In this document: one piece after another, positions 18,728 to 28,127 of the stretch
How positions within the stretch are numbered: the first letter of the stretch is position 1
Layout: each line of letters starts with the position of its first letter
Assembly (NCBI RefSeq): GCF_902459775.1
Contig: NZ_CABPSQ010000002.1
Location: forward strand, 1,116,001 to 1,180,000
Direction: 5' to 3'
Length of the DNA stretch: 64,000 nt
Source: Pandoraea captiosa
GTDB taxonomy: Bacteria > Pseudomonadota > Gammaproteobacteria > Burkholderiales > Burkholderiaceae
The notes under the pieces: generated by a model
What the model was told of the DNA's origin: nothing
What the model saw: the letters and a program-made list of their open reading frames with translations, nothing else
Database searches by the model: none
Made by a program: the position numbers and the translations under genes

Positions 18728-20515
18728 ATGGGACAGTACAACGCGCCGCTGCGCGACATGCAATTCGTGATGCACGAACTGCTGGGCGTGGAAAACGAAT
18801 TGAAGGCGATGCCGAAGCACGCGGACATCGATGCCGACACCATCAACCAGGTGCTGGAAGAAGCCGGCAAGTTCTGTAGCGAAGTGGTGTTCCCGCTCAA
18901 TCAGGTGGGCGACCGCGAGGGCTGCAAGTACGAAGGCGACGGTGTCGTGACCACACCGACCGGCTTCAAGGAAGCCTATCAGCAATACGTCGAAGCCGGC
19001 TGGCCTTCACTGGCCTGCGATCCGGAATTCGGCGGTCAGGGCCTGCCGCAGGTCGTGAACAACGCGCTGTACGAAATGCTGAACTCGGCCAACCAGGCCT
19101 GGACGATGTACCCCGGCCTGTCGCATGGCGCTTACGAGTGTCTGCATGCGCACGGCACTCCCGAACAACAGGCCACCTATCTGCCGAAGATCGTGTCGGG
19201 CGAATGGACCGGTACGATGTGCCTGACCGAGCCGCACTGCGGCACCGATCTGGGCATGCTGCGCACGAAGGCCGAACCCAACGGCGACGGTTCGTACGCC
19301 ATCTCCGGCACCAAAATCTTCATCTCGGCGGGCGAGCATGACATGGCCGCCAACATCGTTCACCTCGTGCTGGCACGTCTGCCGGATGCGCCCCCGGGCA
19401 CCAAGGGCATCTCGCTGTTCGTCGTGCCGAAGTTCATCCCCGACGCCAATGGCGCACCGGGCGAGCGCAACGGTATCAAGTGCGGCTCCATCGAACACAA
19501 GATGGGTATCCACGGCAATGCCACCTGCGTGATGAACCTCGATGGCGCCAAGGGCTGGCTCGTCGGCGAACCGAACAAGGGCCTGAACGCCATGTTCGTG
19601 ATGATGAACGCCGCGCGTCAGGGCGTTGGCATGCAGGGCATGGGCCTGACCGAAGTCGCTTACCAGAACTCGCTGGTGTACGCGAAGGAGCGTCTCCAGA
19701 TGCGCTCGCTCACGGGGCCGAAGGCACCGGACAAGCCGGCCGATCCGATTATCGTCCACCCGGACGTGCGTCGCATGCTGCTCACGCAAAAGGCCTACGT
19801 GGAAGGCGGTCGCGCCTTCTCGTACTGGACCGCGCTGCACATCGACAAGGAACTGTCGCATGGTGACGAGGCGCAGCGCAAGGAAGCGGCCGATCTGGTC
19901 GCGCTGCTCACGCCGATCATCAAGGCGTTCCTCACGGACAACGCTTTCGAGTGCACGAACCACGCCATGCAGATTTACGGCGGCCACGGTTTCATCTCCG
20001 AGTGGGGCATGGAGCAGTACGTGCGCGACGCGCGTATCAACATGATCTACGAAGGCACCAACTCGATTCAGGCGCTCGATCTGCTCGGACGCAAGGTGCT
20101 CGGCGACATGGGCGCGAAGCTCAAGAAGTTCGGCAAGCTCGTGCAGGACTTCGTCGAAGCCGAAGGCACGAAGGAAGAGATGCAGGAGTTCATCAACCCG
20201 CTCGCGGACATCGGTGACAAGGTCCAGAAGCTGACGATGGAAATCGGCATGAAGGCGATGGCCAATCCGGACGAAGTGGGTGCCGCATCCGTGCCGTACC
20301 AGCGCGTGGTCGGTCACCTCGTGTTCGCCTACTTCTGGGCGCGCATGGCACGCATCGCGCTCGACAAGCAGGACAGTGGCGACAAGTTCTACGCGTCGAA
20401 ACTCGCCACGGCGCGCTTCTATTTCGCCAAGTTGCTGCCGGAGACCGCGTCGCAAATTCGCATGGCCCGTGCCGGTGCGAAGACGCTGATGGAAGTCGAC
20501 GTCGACCTGTTCTGA
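18728..20515 (+). CDS. Acyl-CoA dehydrogenase (long form, C-terminal extension)
   Basis: A 595-residue flavoenzyme for the first step of beta-oxidation. Core features: CLTEPHCGTDLGMLRTKA (flavin/substrate loop, near residue 165), the helical domain with MQIYGGHGFISEWGMEQ, and IYEGTNSIQALDLLGRKVL near 442, carrying the catalytic-base region. An extra ~130-residue C-terminal domain is typical of the FadE5/AcdA-like group rather than short-chain enzymes of ~380 residues. GGAGGAGTAGGTC precedes the ATG. First gene of a four-gene run with 17-bp spacing to the next. Confidence 0.93.
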   Translation: MGQYNAPLRDMQFVMHELLGVENELKAMPKHADIDADTINQVLEEAGKFCSEVVFPLNQVGDREGCKYEGDGVVTTPTGFKEAYQQYVEAGWPSLACDPEFGGQGLPQVVNNALYEMLNSANQAWTMYPGLSHGAYECLHAHGTPEQQATYLPKIVSGEWTGTMCLTEPHCGTDLGMLRTKAEPNGDGSYAISGTKIFISAGEHDMAANIVHLVLARLPDAPPGTKGISLFVVPKFIPDANGAPGERNGIKCGSIEHKMGIHGNATCVMNLDGAKGWLVGEPNKGLNAMFVMMNAARQGVGMQGMGLTEVAYQNSLVYAKERLQMRSLTGPKAPDKPADPIIVHPDVRRMLLTQKAYVEGGRAFSYWTALHIDKELSHGDEAQRKEAADLVALLTPIIKAFLTDNAFECTNHAMQIYGGHGFISEWGMEQYVRDARINMIYEGTNSIQALDLLGRKVLGDMGAKLKKFGKLVQDFVEAEGTKEEMQEFINPLADIGDKVQKLTMEIGMKAMANPDEVGAASVPYQRVVGHLVFAYFWARMARIALDKQDSGDKFYASKLATARFYFAKLLPETASQIRMARAGAKTLMEVDVDLF

Positions 20516-20532
20516 GAGCGGAGGAGATCACT

Positions 20533-22977
20533 GTGAGCCAAACCAACAAACCCCTGGTCGTACGCAAGGTCGCCGTGCTCGGCGCCGGCGTGATGGGCGC
20601 GCAAATCGCTGCGCACCTCGTCAATGCGAAAGTGCCCGTCGTGCTGTTCGACCTGCCGGCCAAGGAAGGTCCGAAGAACGGCATCGTCACGCGCGCTGTC
20701 GAGGGCCTGAAGAAACTGAGCCCTGCGCCGTTTGCCGACAAGGCCGACGCGCAGTACATCGAAGCGGCAAACTACGAAGACGACCTCGAGAAGCTCGCCG
20801 GCTGCGACGTGGTGATCGAAGCGATCGCCGAGCGCATGGACTGGAAGCACGACCTGTACAAGAAGGTCGCGCCGCATCTGGCCAAGCACGCGATTTTCGC
20901 GTCGAACACCTCCGGCCTGTCGATCACCGAACTCTCCGAAGGCTTCGACGCCGATCTGAAGTCGCGCTTTTGCGGCGTGCACTTCTTCAACCCGCCGCGC
21001 TACATGCATCTGGTCGAGCTGATCCCGACCGCGACGACCGATCCGGCCATCCTCGATCAACTCGAAACGTTCCTCACGTCCACGCTCGGCAAGGGTGTCG
21101 TGCGAGCCAAGGACACGCCTAACTTCATCGCCAACCGGGTTGGCGTGTTCTCGATTCTGGCGGTGTTCGCCGAAGCGCAGAAGTACGGCATTCCGTTCGA
21201 CGTCGTGGATGATCTGACGGGCAGCAAGCTCGGTCGCGCCAAGTCGGCCACGTTCCGCACGGCCGACGTGGTCGGTCTGGACACGATGGCGCATGTCATC
21301 AAGACGATGCAGGATGGCCTGAAGGACGATCCGTTCGCACCGACCTACGCCACGCCGCCCGTGCTCAAGGCGCTGGTGGAGAAGGGCGCGCTGGGGCAGA
21401 AGACGGGCGCGGGCTTCTACAAGAAGGAAGGCAAGGTCATCAAGGTGCTCGACCCGCAGTCGGGCGAGTACGTCGAGTCGGGCAAGAAGGCCGACGAAAT
21501 GGTGGTGCGCATTCTGAAGAAGGCGCCGGCCGAGCGTCTGCGTCTGCTGCGCGAATCGACCAACCCGCAGGCACAGTTCCTGTGGGCGGTGTTCCGTGAC
21601 GTATTCCATTACATCGGCGTGTATCTGGAGCAGATCGCCGACAACGCCCGCGAGGTCGACTTCGCGATCCGTTGGGGCTTCGGCTGGACGACGGGGCCGT
21701 TCGAGGACTGGCAGGCCGCCGGCTGGAAGGACATTGCCCAGTGGGTGCAGGAAGACATCGACGCGGGCAAGGCGCTGTCGAGCGCACCGCTGCCCAAGTG
21801 GGTCACGAGCGGCAAGGTGGCCGAGGCGGGCGGCGTGCACACGGCGCAAGGGTCGTACAACCCGGCCAAGGATACGTTCGTGCCGCGCAGCACGCTGCCG
21901 GTGTACCAGCGTCAGGTGTTCCCGGCTTCGCTCGTGGGCGACGCCAGCGCCGATCCGCGCAAGTTCGGCAAGACCATCGAAGAGAACGATGCCGTGCGTC
22001 TGTGGGTCGACGAGACCCCGGGGCAGGACGATGTCCTCATCGTCTCGTTCAAGACGAAGATGAACACCATCGGGCCGGACGTCATCGACGGACTGACGCG
22101 CGCCATCGATCTGGCGGAGCAGCAGTATCGCGGCGTGGTCGTGTGGCAGCCGACGTCGCTCAAACTCGGTGCGCCGGGCGGTCCGTTCTCGGCGGGCGCC
22201 GATCTGGAAGCGGCCATGCCCGCGTTCATGATGGGCGGCGCCAAGGGCATCGAACCGTTCATCAAGAAATTCCAGGACGGCATGATGCGCGTGAAATACG
22301 CGCAAGTGCCGGTGGTCAGCGCCGTGTCCGGCATTGCGCTGGGCGGCGGCTGCGAACTGCTGCTGCATAGCGCCAAGCGTGTGGCGGCGCTCGAGAGCTA
22401 CATCGGGCTCGTGGAAGTCGGCGTCGGGCTCGTGCCGGGCGGCGGCGGTCTGAAGGAAGCGGCGATCCGTGCGGCCGAAGCGGCCACCGCAGCCGGTAGC
22501 GTCCAGTATCTTCAGTTCGTGACGAAGTCGTTCACCAACGCTGCGATGGCGAAGGTCTCCGGTTCGGCCATCGACGCCCGCGACATGGGCTATCTGAAGC
22601 CGTCGGACACCATCGTCTACAACGTGCATGAGCTGCTGTCGGTCGCGCGCAACGAGGCGCGCGCCTTGTCGCTCGCCGGCTATCGTCCGCCGCTCAAGCC
22701 GGCCGGCATTCCGGTGGCGGGTCGCTCGGGCGTGTCGACGATCAAGGCCTCGCTCGTGAACATGCGCGACGGCAACTTCATCTCGGCGCACGATTTCCTG
22801 ATCGCCTCGCGCATTGCCGAAGCCGTGTGCGGCGGCGATGTGGAAGCGGGCAGCCTCGTGAACGAAGAGTGGCTGCTGGCGCTCGAGCGTCGCGCCTTCA
22901 TCGAACTGCTGGGCACGTCGAAGACCCAGGAACGCATCATGGGCATGCTGCAAACCGGCAAGCCGGTGCGCAACTAA
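20533..22977 (+). CDS. 3-hydroxyacyl-CoA dehydrogenase / enoyl-CoA hydratase fusion
   Basis: An 814-residue bifunctional beta-oxidation enzyme. The NAD-binding Rossmann motif VLGAGVMGAQIAAHL is at residues 15-29, followed by the dehydrogenase domains (FFNPPRYMHLVELIPT; KDTPNFIANRVG). The C-terminal third is a crotonase domain: GGPFSAGADLEA, GIALGGGCELLLHS and EVGVGLVPGGGG. The domain order is dehydrogenase first, the reverse of E. coli FadB. The start is GTG after CGGAGGAGATCACT. It should work with the upstream dehydrogenase and downstream thiolase. Confidence 0.94.
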   Translation: MSQTNKPLVVRKVAVLGAGVMGAQIAAHLVNAKVPVVLFDLPAKEGPKNGIVTRAVEGLKKLSPAPFADKADAQYIEAANYEDDLEKLAGCDVVIEAIAERMDWKHDLYKKVAPHLAKHAIFASNTSGLSITELSEGFDADLKSRFCGVHFFNPPRYMHLVELIPTATTDPAILDQLETFLTSTLGKGVVRAKDTPNFIANRVGVFSILAVFAEAQKYGIPFDVVDDLTGSKLGRAKSATFRTADVVGLDTMAHVIKTMQDGLKDDPFAPTYATPPVLKALVEKGALGQKTGAGFYKKEGKVIKVLDPQSGEYVESGKKADEMVVRILKKAPAERLRLLRESTNPQAQFLWAVFRDVFHYIGVYLEQIADNAREVDFAIRWGFGWTTGPFEDWQAAGWKDIAQWVQEDIDAGKALSSAPLPKWVTSGKVAEAGGVHTAQGSYNPAKDTFVPRSTLPVYQRQVFPASLVGDASADPRKFGKTIEENDAVRLWVDETPGQDDVLIVSFKTKMNTIGPDVIDGLTRAIDLAEQQYRGVVVWQPTSLKLGAPGGPFSAGADLEAAMPAFMMGGAKGIEPFIKKFQDGMMRVKYAQVPVVSAVSGIALGGGCELLLHSAKRVAALESYIGLVEVGVGLVPGGGGLKEAAIRAAEAATAAGSVQYLQFVTKSFTNAAMAKVSGSAIDARDMGYLKPSDTIVYNVHELLSVARNEARALSLAGYRPPLKPAGIPVAGRSGVSTIKASLVNMRDGNFISAHDFLIASRIAEAVCGGDVEAGSLVNEEWLLALERRAFIELLGTSKTQERIMGMLQTGKPVRN

Positions 22978-22994
22978 GCCGATCGGAGACTGAC

Positions 22995-24194
22995 ATGAGC
23001 AAACAATTGCAAGACGCCTACATCGTTGCCGCCACCCGTGCGCCGATCGGCAAGGCGCCCAAGGGCAGCTACAAGAACACGCGTCCGGACGATCTGCTCG
23101 CGACCATCCTCAAGAGCACGCTGTCGCAGGTGCCGGATCTGGATCCGAAGGTCATCGAAGACGCGATCATCGGTTGCGCCATTCCCGAAGCCCAGCAAGG
23201 TCTGAACGTCGCCCGCATCGGCGCGCTGCTCTCCGGGCTGCCGAACACGGTGGGCGGTGTCACGGTCAACCGCTTCTGTGCCTCGGGCCTCACCGCACTG
23301 GCTATGGCCGCCGACCGCATTCGCGTGGGCGAAGCCGACGCGATGATCGCGGGCGGCATCGAAAGCATGAGCATGGTGCCGATGATGGGTAACACGCCGT
23401 CGCTCTCGCCTTCGATTTTCGAGCGTGACGAGAACGTGGGCATCGCCTATGGCATGGGACTCACCGCCGAGAAGGTCGCGCAGCAGTGGGGCGTGACCCG
23501 TGAAGCGCAGGACGCCTTTGCGCTCGCCTCGCACCAGAAGGCCATCAAGGCGCAGCAAGCCGGCGAGTTCACGAACGAGATCACGCCGATCGAGATCGTC
23601 GAGCGCTTCCCGAATCTGGCGACGGGCGAAGTGTCGATCAAGACGCGTACGTTGTCGCTCGACGAAGGCCCGCGTCCGGATACGTCGATCGACGGGCTGG
23701 CCAAACTGCGTCCGGTGTTTGCCAACAAGGGCTCGGTCACGGCCGGTAACAGCTCGCAGACGTCCGACGGCGCCGGCGCGCTGCTGGTGGTGAGCGAAAA
23801 GATCCTCAAGCAGTTCAACCTCACGCCGCTCGCCCGCTTTGTGTCGTTCGCCGTGCGCGGTGTGCCGCCCGAGATCATGGGCATCGGTCCGAAGGAGGCG
23901 ATCCCGGCGGCGCTGCGTGCCGCAGGGTTGAGCCAGCAGGATATGGACTGGATCGAACTGAACGAAGCGTTTGCTGCGCAGGCGCTCGCCGTCATCAAGG
24001 ATCTGGATCTGGACACGAGCAAGGTGAACCCGATGGGCGGCGCGATTGCACTCGGCCACCCGTTGGGCGCTACCGGTGCCATCCGTGCCGCGACGGTGGT
24101 GCACGCGCTGCGTCGCCACAACCTGAAGTACGGCATGGTGACGATGTGCGTGGGCACGGGTATGGGCGCCGCGGGCATTATCGAGCGCATGTAA
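22995..24194 (+). CDS. Acetyl-CoA C-acyltransferase (thiolase)
   Basis: A 399-residue thiolase completing the beta-oxidation cycle. The nucleophilic Cys is in RFCASGLTALAMA near residue 95; GGAIALGHPLGATGA gives the catalytic His and CVGTGMGAAGIIER the second Cys near the C-terminus. Start at ATG 22995 after CGGAGACTGAC, 17 bp downstream of the fusion enzyme; the frame is open upstream but that part overlaps the previous gene. The length is that of FadA/FadI-type thiolases. Confidence 0.95.
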   Translation: MSKQLQDAYIVAATRAPIGKAPKGSYKNTRPDDLLATILKSTLSQVPDLDPKVIEDAIIGCAIPEAQQGLNVARIGALLSGLPNTVGGVTVNRFCASGLTALAMAADRIRVGEADAMIAGGIESMSMVPMMGNTPSLSPSIFERDENVGIAYGMGLTAEKVAQQWGVTREAQDAFALASHQKAIKAQQAGEFTNEITPIEIVERFPNLATGEVSIKTRTLSLDEGPRPDTSIDGLAKLRPVFANKGSVTAGNSSQTSDGAGALLVVSEKILKQFNLTPLARFVSFAVRGVPPEIMGIGPKEAIPAALRAAGLSQQDMDWIELNEAFAAQALAVIKDLDLDTSKVNPMGGAIALGHPLGATGAIRAATVVHALRRHNLKYGMVTMCVGTGMGAAGIIERM

Positions 24195-24424
24195 GCCGGA
24201 TCCAATCGGCATTCGGGCATCCGTGATCGATTTTTGATAGGCGTTGGCCCGGTGCAGGGCCGACACTACGAGTGCCGACGGCTCAGGACGCCGGGGCGCG
24301 GTTTCGCAAATGCGTGGCTGCCCCCGGCGTTGTCATGTGGATGGATGAGGCTGTGCGGGTCGCGTCACCACCGGGACGACGCACACAGCCGACCAGACGA
24401 GTGGATCGCGAGGAGACACAAACG

Positions 24425-25192
24425 ATGGAAGACGTATTGGTACAGCGTCAGGGCGCCGTGCAGGTGCTGACGTTCAACCGCGCTCACAAGAAGAACGCGA
24501 TTACCGCCGAGATGTATCAGGCGCTCGCCGACGGCATCGCACAGGCAGAGGACGACGCCTCGTTGCGCGTGGTGCTGATTCAGGGGCAACCCGACGCCTT
24601 CTCGGCAGGCAACGATCTCGAAGACTTCCTGAAGAACCCGCCGAAGGACGAGAGCGCGCCGGTGTTCCAGTTCCTGCGCGCCATCAGCCAGGCGAGCAAG
24701 CCGATCGTGGCCGCCGTGGCCGGCAACGCGGTGGGGGTGGGCACGACGCTGCTGTTGCACTGCGACGTGGTCTACGCGGCAGATTCGGCGAAATTTTCGC
24801 TGCCTTTCTCGCAACTGGCGTTGTGTCCGGAAGCGGCGTCGAGCTGGCTGTTGCCGCGCGTGGCAGGGTATCAGCGTGCGGCCGAGAAGCTGCTGTTCGG
24901 TGAGCCGTTCGACGTGAACGAGGCCGTGGCGATGGGCTTCGTCAATCGTGTTCTGCCCGCCGCAGAAGTCTTCGACTACGCTGCGAAGCGCGCGGCGCAA
25001 CTGGCCGCAATGCCGGCCGGGTCGCTGCGTGTGACCAAGCAACTCATGAAGGCAGACGGCGCGCGCGACGTACAGGCGCGTATCGGAGAGGAAGGCGTGG
25101 AGTTCGCGAAACGTCTGCTCTCGCCCGAGGCACGAGAGGCGTTTACGGCGTTCTTCGAGAAGCGAAAGCCGGACTACAGCCAGTTTTCGTAA
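24425..25192 (+). CDS. Enoyl-CoA hydratase/isomerase family protein
   Basis: A 255-residue crotonase. PDAFSAGNDLEDF (oxyanion hole I) and AAVAGNAVGVGTTLLLHCDV (oxyanion hole II) are present; the LCPEAASSWLLP segment holds a Glu in a catalytic-type position. The FSAGNDLEDF form resembles hydratases with an Asn in place of the usual Ala, so 2-enoyl-CoA isomerase activity is also possible. Start at ATG 24425 after GAGGAGACACAAACG. A 230-bp spacer separates it from the thiolase, and an intrinsic terminator follows. Confidence 0.9.
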   Translation: MEDVLVQRQGAVQVLTFNRAHKKNAITAEMYQALADGIAQAEDDASLRVVLIQGQPDAFSAGNDLEDFLKNPPKDESAPVFQFLRAISQASKPIVAAVAGNAVGVGTTLLLHCDVVYAADSAKFSLPFSQLALCPEAASSWLLPRVAGYQRAAEKLLFGEPFDVNEAVAMGFVNRVLPAAEVFDYAAKRAAQLAAMPAGSLRVTKQLMKADGARDVQARIGEEGVEFAKRLLSPEAREAFTAFFEKRKPDYSQFS

Positions 25193-25280
25193 GGCATAAC
25201 GCAACCAGGCCGCAACGCCATAGCGCGACGCCGAATGTCCGGCAGGGGCGCATGCATCATGTGAGACCCGCGAGAAGACA

Positions 25281-25318
25281 AACGCCGCCGCCTCGACTCC
25301 GAGGCAGCGGCGTTTTTC
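25281..25318 (+). terminator. Intrinsic terminator of the beta-oxidation cluster
   Basis: Stem of about 14 bp, AACGCCGC...CCTCG / CGAGG...GCGGCGTT, loop ACTC, then TTTTTCG. Confidence 0.88.
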
Positions 25319-25343
25319 GTTGCGCGGCAAGGTGCCCCAAGCC

Positions 25344-25403
25344 GTTGCCAGGTGTTGCCAGGTGTTGCCGGATGTTGCCGGGTGGTGCAGGGTGGTGCAG
25401 GGG
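25344..25403 (+). repeat. 10-bp tandem repeat (GTTGCCAGGT type), 6 units
   Basis: Six exactly phased units: GTTGCCAGGT twice, GTTGCCGGAT, GTTGCCGGGT, GGTGCAGGGT and GGTGCAGGGG. The array lies between converging genes, after the terminator at 25318 and before the thioesterase stop at 25422. Confidence 0.9.
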
Positions 25404-25421
25404 GGCGGTAAGCCCTGCGAC

Positions 25422-25841
25422 TCAGCTGACGACGTCGAGCTTGGGCAACTGGCGCGGGCGACGGTCTTCGTCGGTGGCCACGTACGTCACCATCGCTTCG
25501 GTGACTTTGACGATCTCATGCGACAGGCGCATGCGCTGAGCGTAAGCCTCGACGTAGACGGTGATCGACGTGTTGCCCGTTTTTACGATCGTCGCGTAGA
25601 AGCTGAGCAGATCGCCGACGAACACCGGCTCCTTGAACAGGAACGAGTTCACGGCAATGGTCGCGACACGGCCGTTGGCGCGTTGCGCCGCGGGAATCGA
25701 GCCCGCGATGTCAACCTGCGACATGATCCAGCCGCCGAACACGTCGCCGTGGGCGTTGGCGTCGGCCGGCATCGGCATCACGCGCAAGGCCAGTTCTTTT
25801 TCTTCGGGCAGGGCCGTGAGGGCCGGGGTCGGGGTGCTCAT
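25422..25841 (-). CDS. Acyl-CoA thioesterase, hotdog fold (YciA-like)
   Basis: A 139-residue single-hotdog thioesterase. MPMPADANAHGDVFGGWIMS contains the Asn-His-x-Gly-Asp-xx-Phe-Gly-Gly-like active-site region of YciA/Acot hydrolases, followed by SQVDIAGSIPA on the central helix. It hydrolyses acyl-CoA to free acid and CoA. The ATG is preceded on the minus strand by AAGGATCCTC. It is convergent with the beta-oxidation genes and divergent from the ABC exporter. Confidence 0.9.
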   Translation of the reverse strand: MSTPTPALTALPEEKELALRVMPMPADANAHGDVFGGWIMSQVDIAGSIPAAQRANGRVATIAVNSFLFKEPVFVGDLLSFYATIVKTGNTSITVYVEAYAQRMRLSHEIVKVTEAMVTYVATDEDRRPRQLPKLDVVS

Positions 25842-25983
25842 GAGGATCCTTGGTAGCGCGGGAGAGCCAACCGGCGTCGGTCCAGCCGAGGGTTCAGCAT
25901 GGGACGCCGGGTTCTGCGAAAATACGTCATTACCGATTCTAGCGGAAAGCCCTCATTCGAGCCGGACGCCGCCACACCCCACC

Positions 25984-27897
25984 ATGAGACGTTTCACTCC
26001 GGCCGAGCCTGCGCCGGCGGCCTCCGGCGCGCCCAACGGCGGCAAACCGCCGCGCGGCGACTGGCAGGTCATCAAGTCGCTGTTCCCGTATCTGCTCGAA
26101 TTCAAGGGCCGCGTCGCACTCGCGCTCTCATGTCTGATTCTGGCGAAGGTCGCCAACCTCGGCGTGCCGGTCATCATGAAGCACATCGTCGATGCGCTCG
26201 GTCCCGTGGCGTCGCTCTCGGCGACGGCGCGCGCCGCGAACGATCCGAGCCTGATCGTCGTGGGCGGTCTCGGCCTTCTGGTGATTGCCTACGGCATCGT
26301 GCGTCTGTCGACGTCGCTCTTCACCGAGCTGCGTGAAATCCTGTTTTCGAAAGTCACGGAAAGCGCCGTGCGCCAGATCGCGCTCAAGGTCTTTCGCCAC
26401 CTGCATGCGCTGTCGCTGCGCTTCCATCTGGAGCGGCAGACGGGCGGCATGAGCCGCGACATCGAGCGGGGCACCCGAGGCATCCAGTCGATGATCTCGT
26501 ACTCGCTCTACAGCATCTTGCCGACCCTCATCGAAGTGAGTCTGGTGCTGGGCTTTTTCGTGGTGCGTTATGAAGCGTTCTACGCCATCGTCACGCTCGT
26601 CGCCCTTGTGTTTTACATCGTCTTCACGGTGAAGGTCACGCAGTGGCGCACGCACTTTCGCCGCACGATGAACGAACTCGACTCGAAGGCCAACGCACGC
26701 GCCATCGACTCGCTCATCAACTACGAGACGGTGAAGTATTTCGGCAATGAGGCGTTCGAGACCCAGCGCTACGACGAGAACCTGAAACGCTATCGCGCCG
26801 CCGCGATTCGTTCGCAGAACTCGCTCTCGGTGCTGAACTTCGGTCAGCAGGCCATCATTGCCACCGGCCTCATTCTGATTCTCTGGCACGCCACGCAGGG
26901 CGTGATGAGCGGGCGCATGACGCTCGGCGACCTCGTGCTCGTCAATACGTTCATGTTGCAGCTCTACATTCCGCTGAACTTCCTCGGCGTGATCTATCGT
27001 GAGCTGAAGCAGGCGATGACGGACATGGATCGCATGTTCACCCTGCTCGACGTCAATCGCGAAGTCGCCGATCCGCCCGGTGCGCAGCCCCTCGTGTGCA
27101 GCGGCGGCACCGTGCGTTTCGATCATGTGAATTTCGGCTACGAGCCGTCTCGCCAGATTCTGCACGACGTCGATTTCACCATTGCAGCGGGGACGACGAC
27201 GGCTGTGGTGGGGCATAGCGGCTCGGGAAAATCGACGCTCTCGCGCTTGCTTTTCCGCTTCTACGACGTGGGCTTTCCCGGTGTGGAAGGCGGTCGCATT
27301 GCTATCGACGGGCAGGACATTCGCGATGTCACGCAGGACTCGCTGCGTGCGGCGATCGGCATCGTGCCTCAGGACACCGTGCTGTTCAACGACACGATCT
27401 ACTACAACATCGCCTACGGGAATCCGTCGGCTTCGCGCGAGCAGGTGATTGCCGCAGCGCGCGCCGCACACATCCACGACTTCATCGAAAGCCTGCCCGC
27501 CGGTTACGAATCGATGGTCGGCGAGCGCGGGTTGAAGCTCTCCGGCGGCGAAAAGCAGCGGGTGGCGATTGCGCGCACCATCCTCAAGAACCCGCATATT
27601 CTGATTTTCGACGAAGCGACGTCGGCGCTCGACTCGCGCTCGGAGCAGGCCATTCAGACGGAGCTTCGCAACATTGCCCGCGAGCGCACGACGCTCGTCA
27701 TTGCGCATCGTCTGTCGACCGTGGTGCACGCGGCGCAGATCATCGTGCTCGACAAGGGGCGTATCGTCGAGCGAGGCACACACGATCAACTGCTGCGCGC
27801 CGAGGGGCTCTATGCGCAGATGTGGGCGCTGCAGCAACAGCGTCGCGGCGGAGAAGGGGACGCCGAGGCCTCGCACTTTGCGACAGTGGTGTCGTGA
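25984..27897 (+). CDS. ABC exporter, Atm1/HMT-type fused permease-ATPase
   Basis: A 637-residue half-transporter. Six membrane helices occupy about residues 35-330. The nucleotide-binding domain has Walker A GHSGSGKST near residue 412, signature LSGGEKQR near 520 and Walker B ILIFDEATSALD. Atm1-type sequence NYETVKYFGNEAFE near residue 245 and the C-terminal LYAQMWALQQQ match mitochondrial Atm1 and its bacterial homologues, which export glutathione-linked sulfur or metal adducts. Start set at ATG 25984 (MRRFTPAEPAPA); the frame is open further 5' but lacks family similarity and overlaps the divergent thioesterase gene. No strong Shine-Dalgarno. Confidence 0.9.
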   Translation: MRRFTPAEPAPAASGAPNGGKPPRGDWQVIKSLFPYLLEFKGRVALALSCLILAKVANLGVPVIMKHIVDALGPVASLSATARAANDPSLIVVGGLGLLVIAYGIVRLSTSLFTELREILFSKVTESAVRQIALKVFRHLHALSLRFHLERQTGGMSRDIERGTRGIQSMISYSLYSILPTLIEVSLVLGFFVVRYEAFYAIVTLVALVFYIVFTVKVTQWRTHFRRTMNELDSKANARAIDSLINYETVKYFGNEAFETQRYDENLKRYRAAAIRSQNSLSVLNFGQQAIIATGLILILWHATQGVMSGRMTLGDLVLVNTFMLQLYIPLNFLGVIYRELKQAMTDMDRMFTLLDVNREVADPPGAQPLVCSGGTVRFDHVNFGYEPSRQILHDVDFTIAAGTTTAVVGHSGSGKSTLSRLLFRFYDVGFPGVEGGRIAIDGQDIRDVTQDSLRAAIGIVPQDTVLFNDTIYYNIAYGNPSASREQVIAAARAAHIHDFIESLPAGYESMVGERGLKLSGGEKQRVAIARTILKNPHILIFDEATSALDSRSEQAIQTELRNIARERTTLVIAHRLSTVVHAAQIIVLDKGRIVERGTHDQLLRAEGLYAQMWALQQQRRGGEGDAEASHFATVVS

Positions 27898-28050
27898 TCG
27901 CCGGGGCCCTTCGGCGGGAATCCACGTCGCGGATTGCCGTCACGGGGTCCCGGCGAATGACGAACGCAGGCCTGTCGTGCGTGCGCACGATTGCGTAGAC
28001 TAGCGCGCTGACGGAGGCGATATTGCCCTGGGGCACATCGCCGTTCCGAA

Positions 28051-28095
28051 CTGACGGTACTGATGGTTCCGATGGCACTGACGGCACCGATCATG
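28051..28095 (+). repeat. 9-bp tandem repeat (CTGACGGCA type), 5 units
   Basis: Units CTGACGGTA, CTGATGGTT, CCGATGGCA, CTGACGGCA and CCGATCATG lie 33 bp upstream of the LysR gene. If read in the LysR frame it spells Thr-Asp-Gly repeats, but the family N-terminus starts later. Confidence 0.85.
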
Positions 28096-28127
28096 CCCCA
28101 ATCGACCGGCCTTGGCGGGAGCACCGC

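Noticed and set aside
20419-22953. Very long minus-strand reading frame (844 codons) antisense to the hydroxyacyl-CoA dehydrogenase/hydratase gene; similar ones antisense to edd (56402-58984) and aspS (13908-15935)
   Set aside because: They are Arg/His-rich, show no recognisable domain, and follow from the high third-position GC of real genes on the other strand.
25344-25403. Tandem array as a possible CRISPR
   Set aside because: Units of 10 bp are directly adjacent without spacers, and no cas genes are in the window. The same applies to the other arrays.
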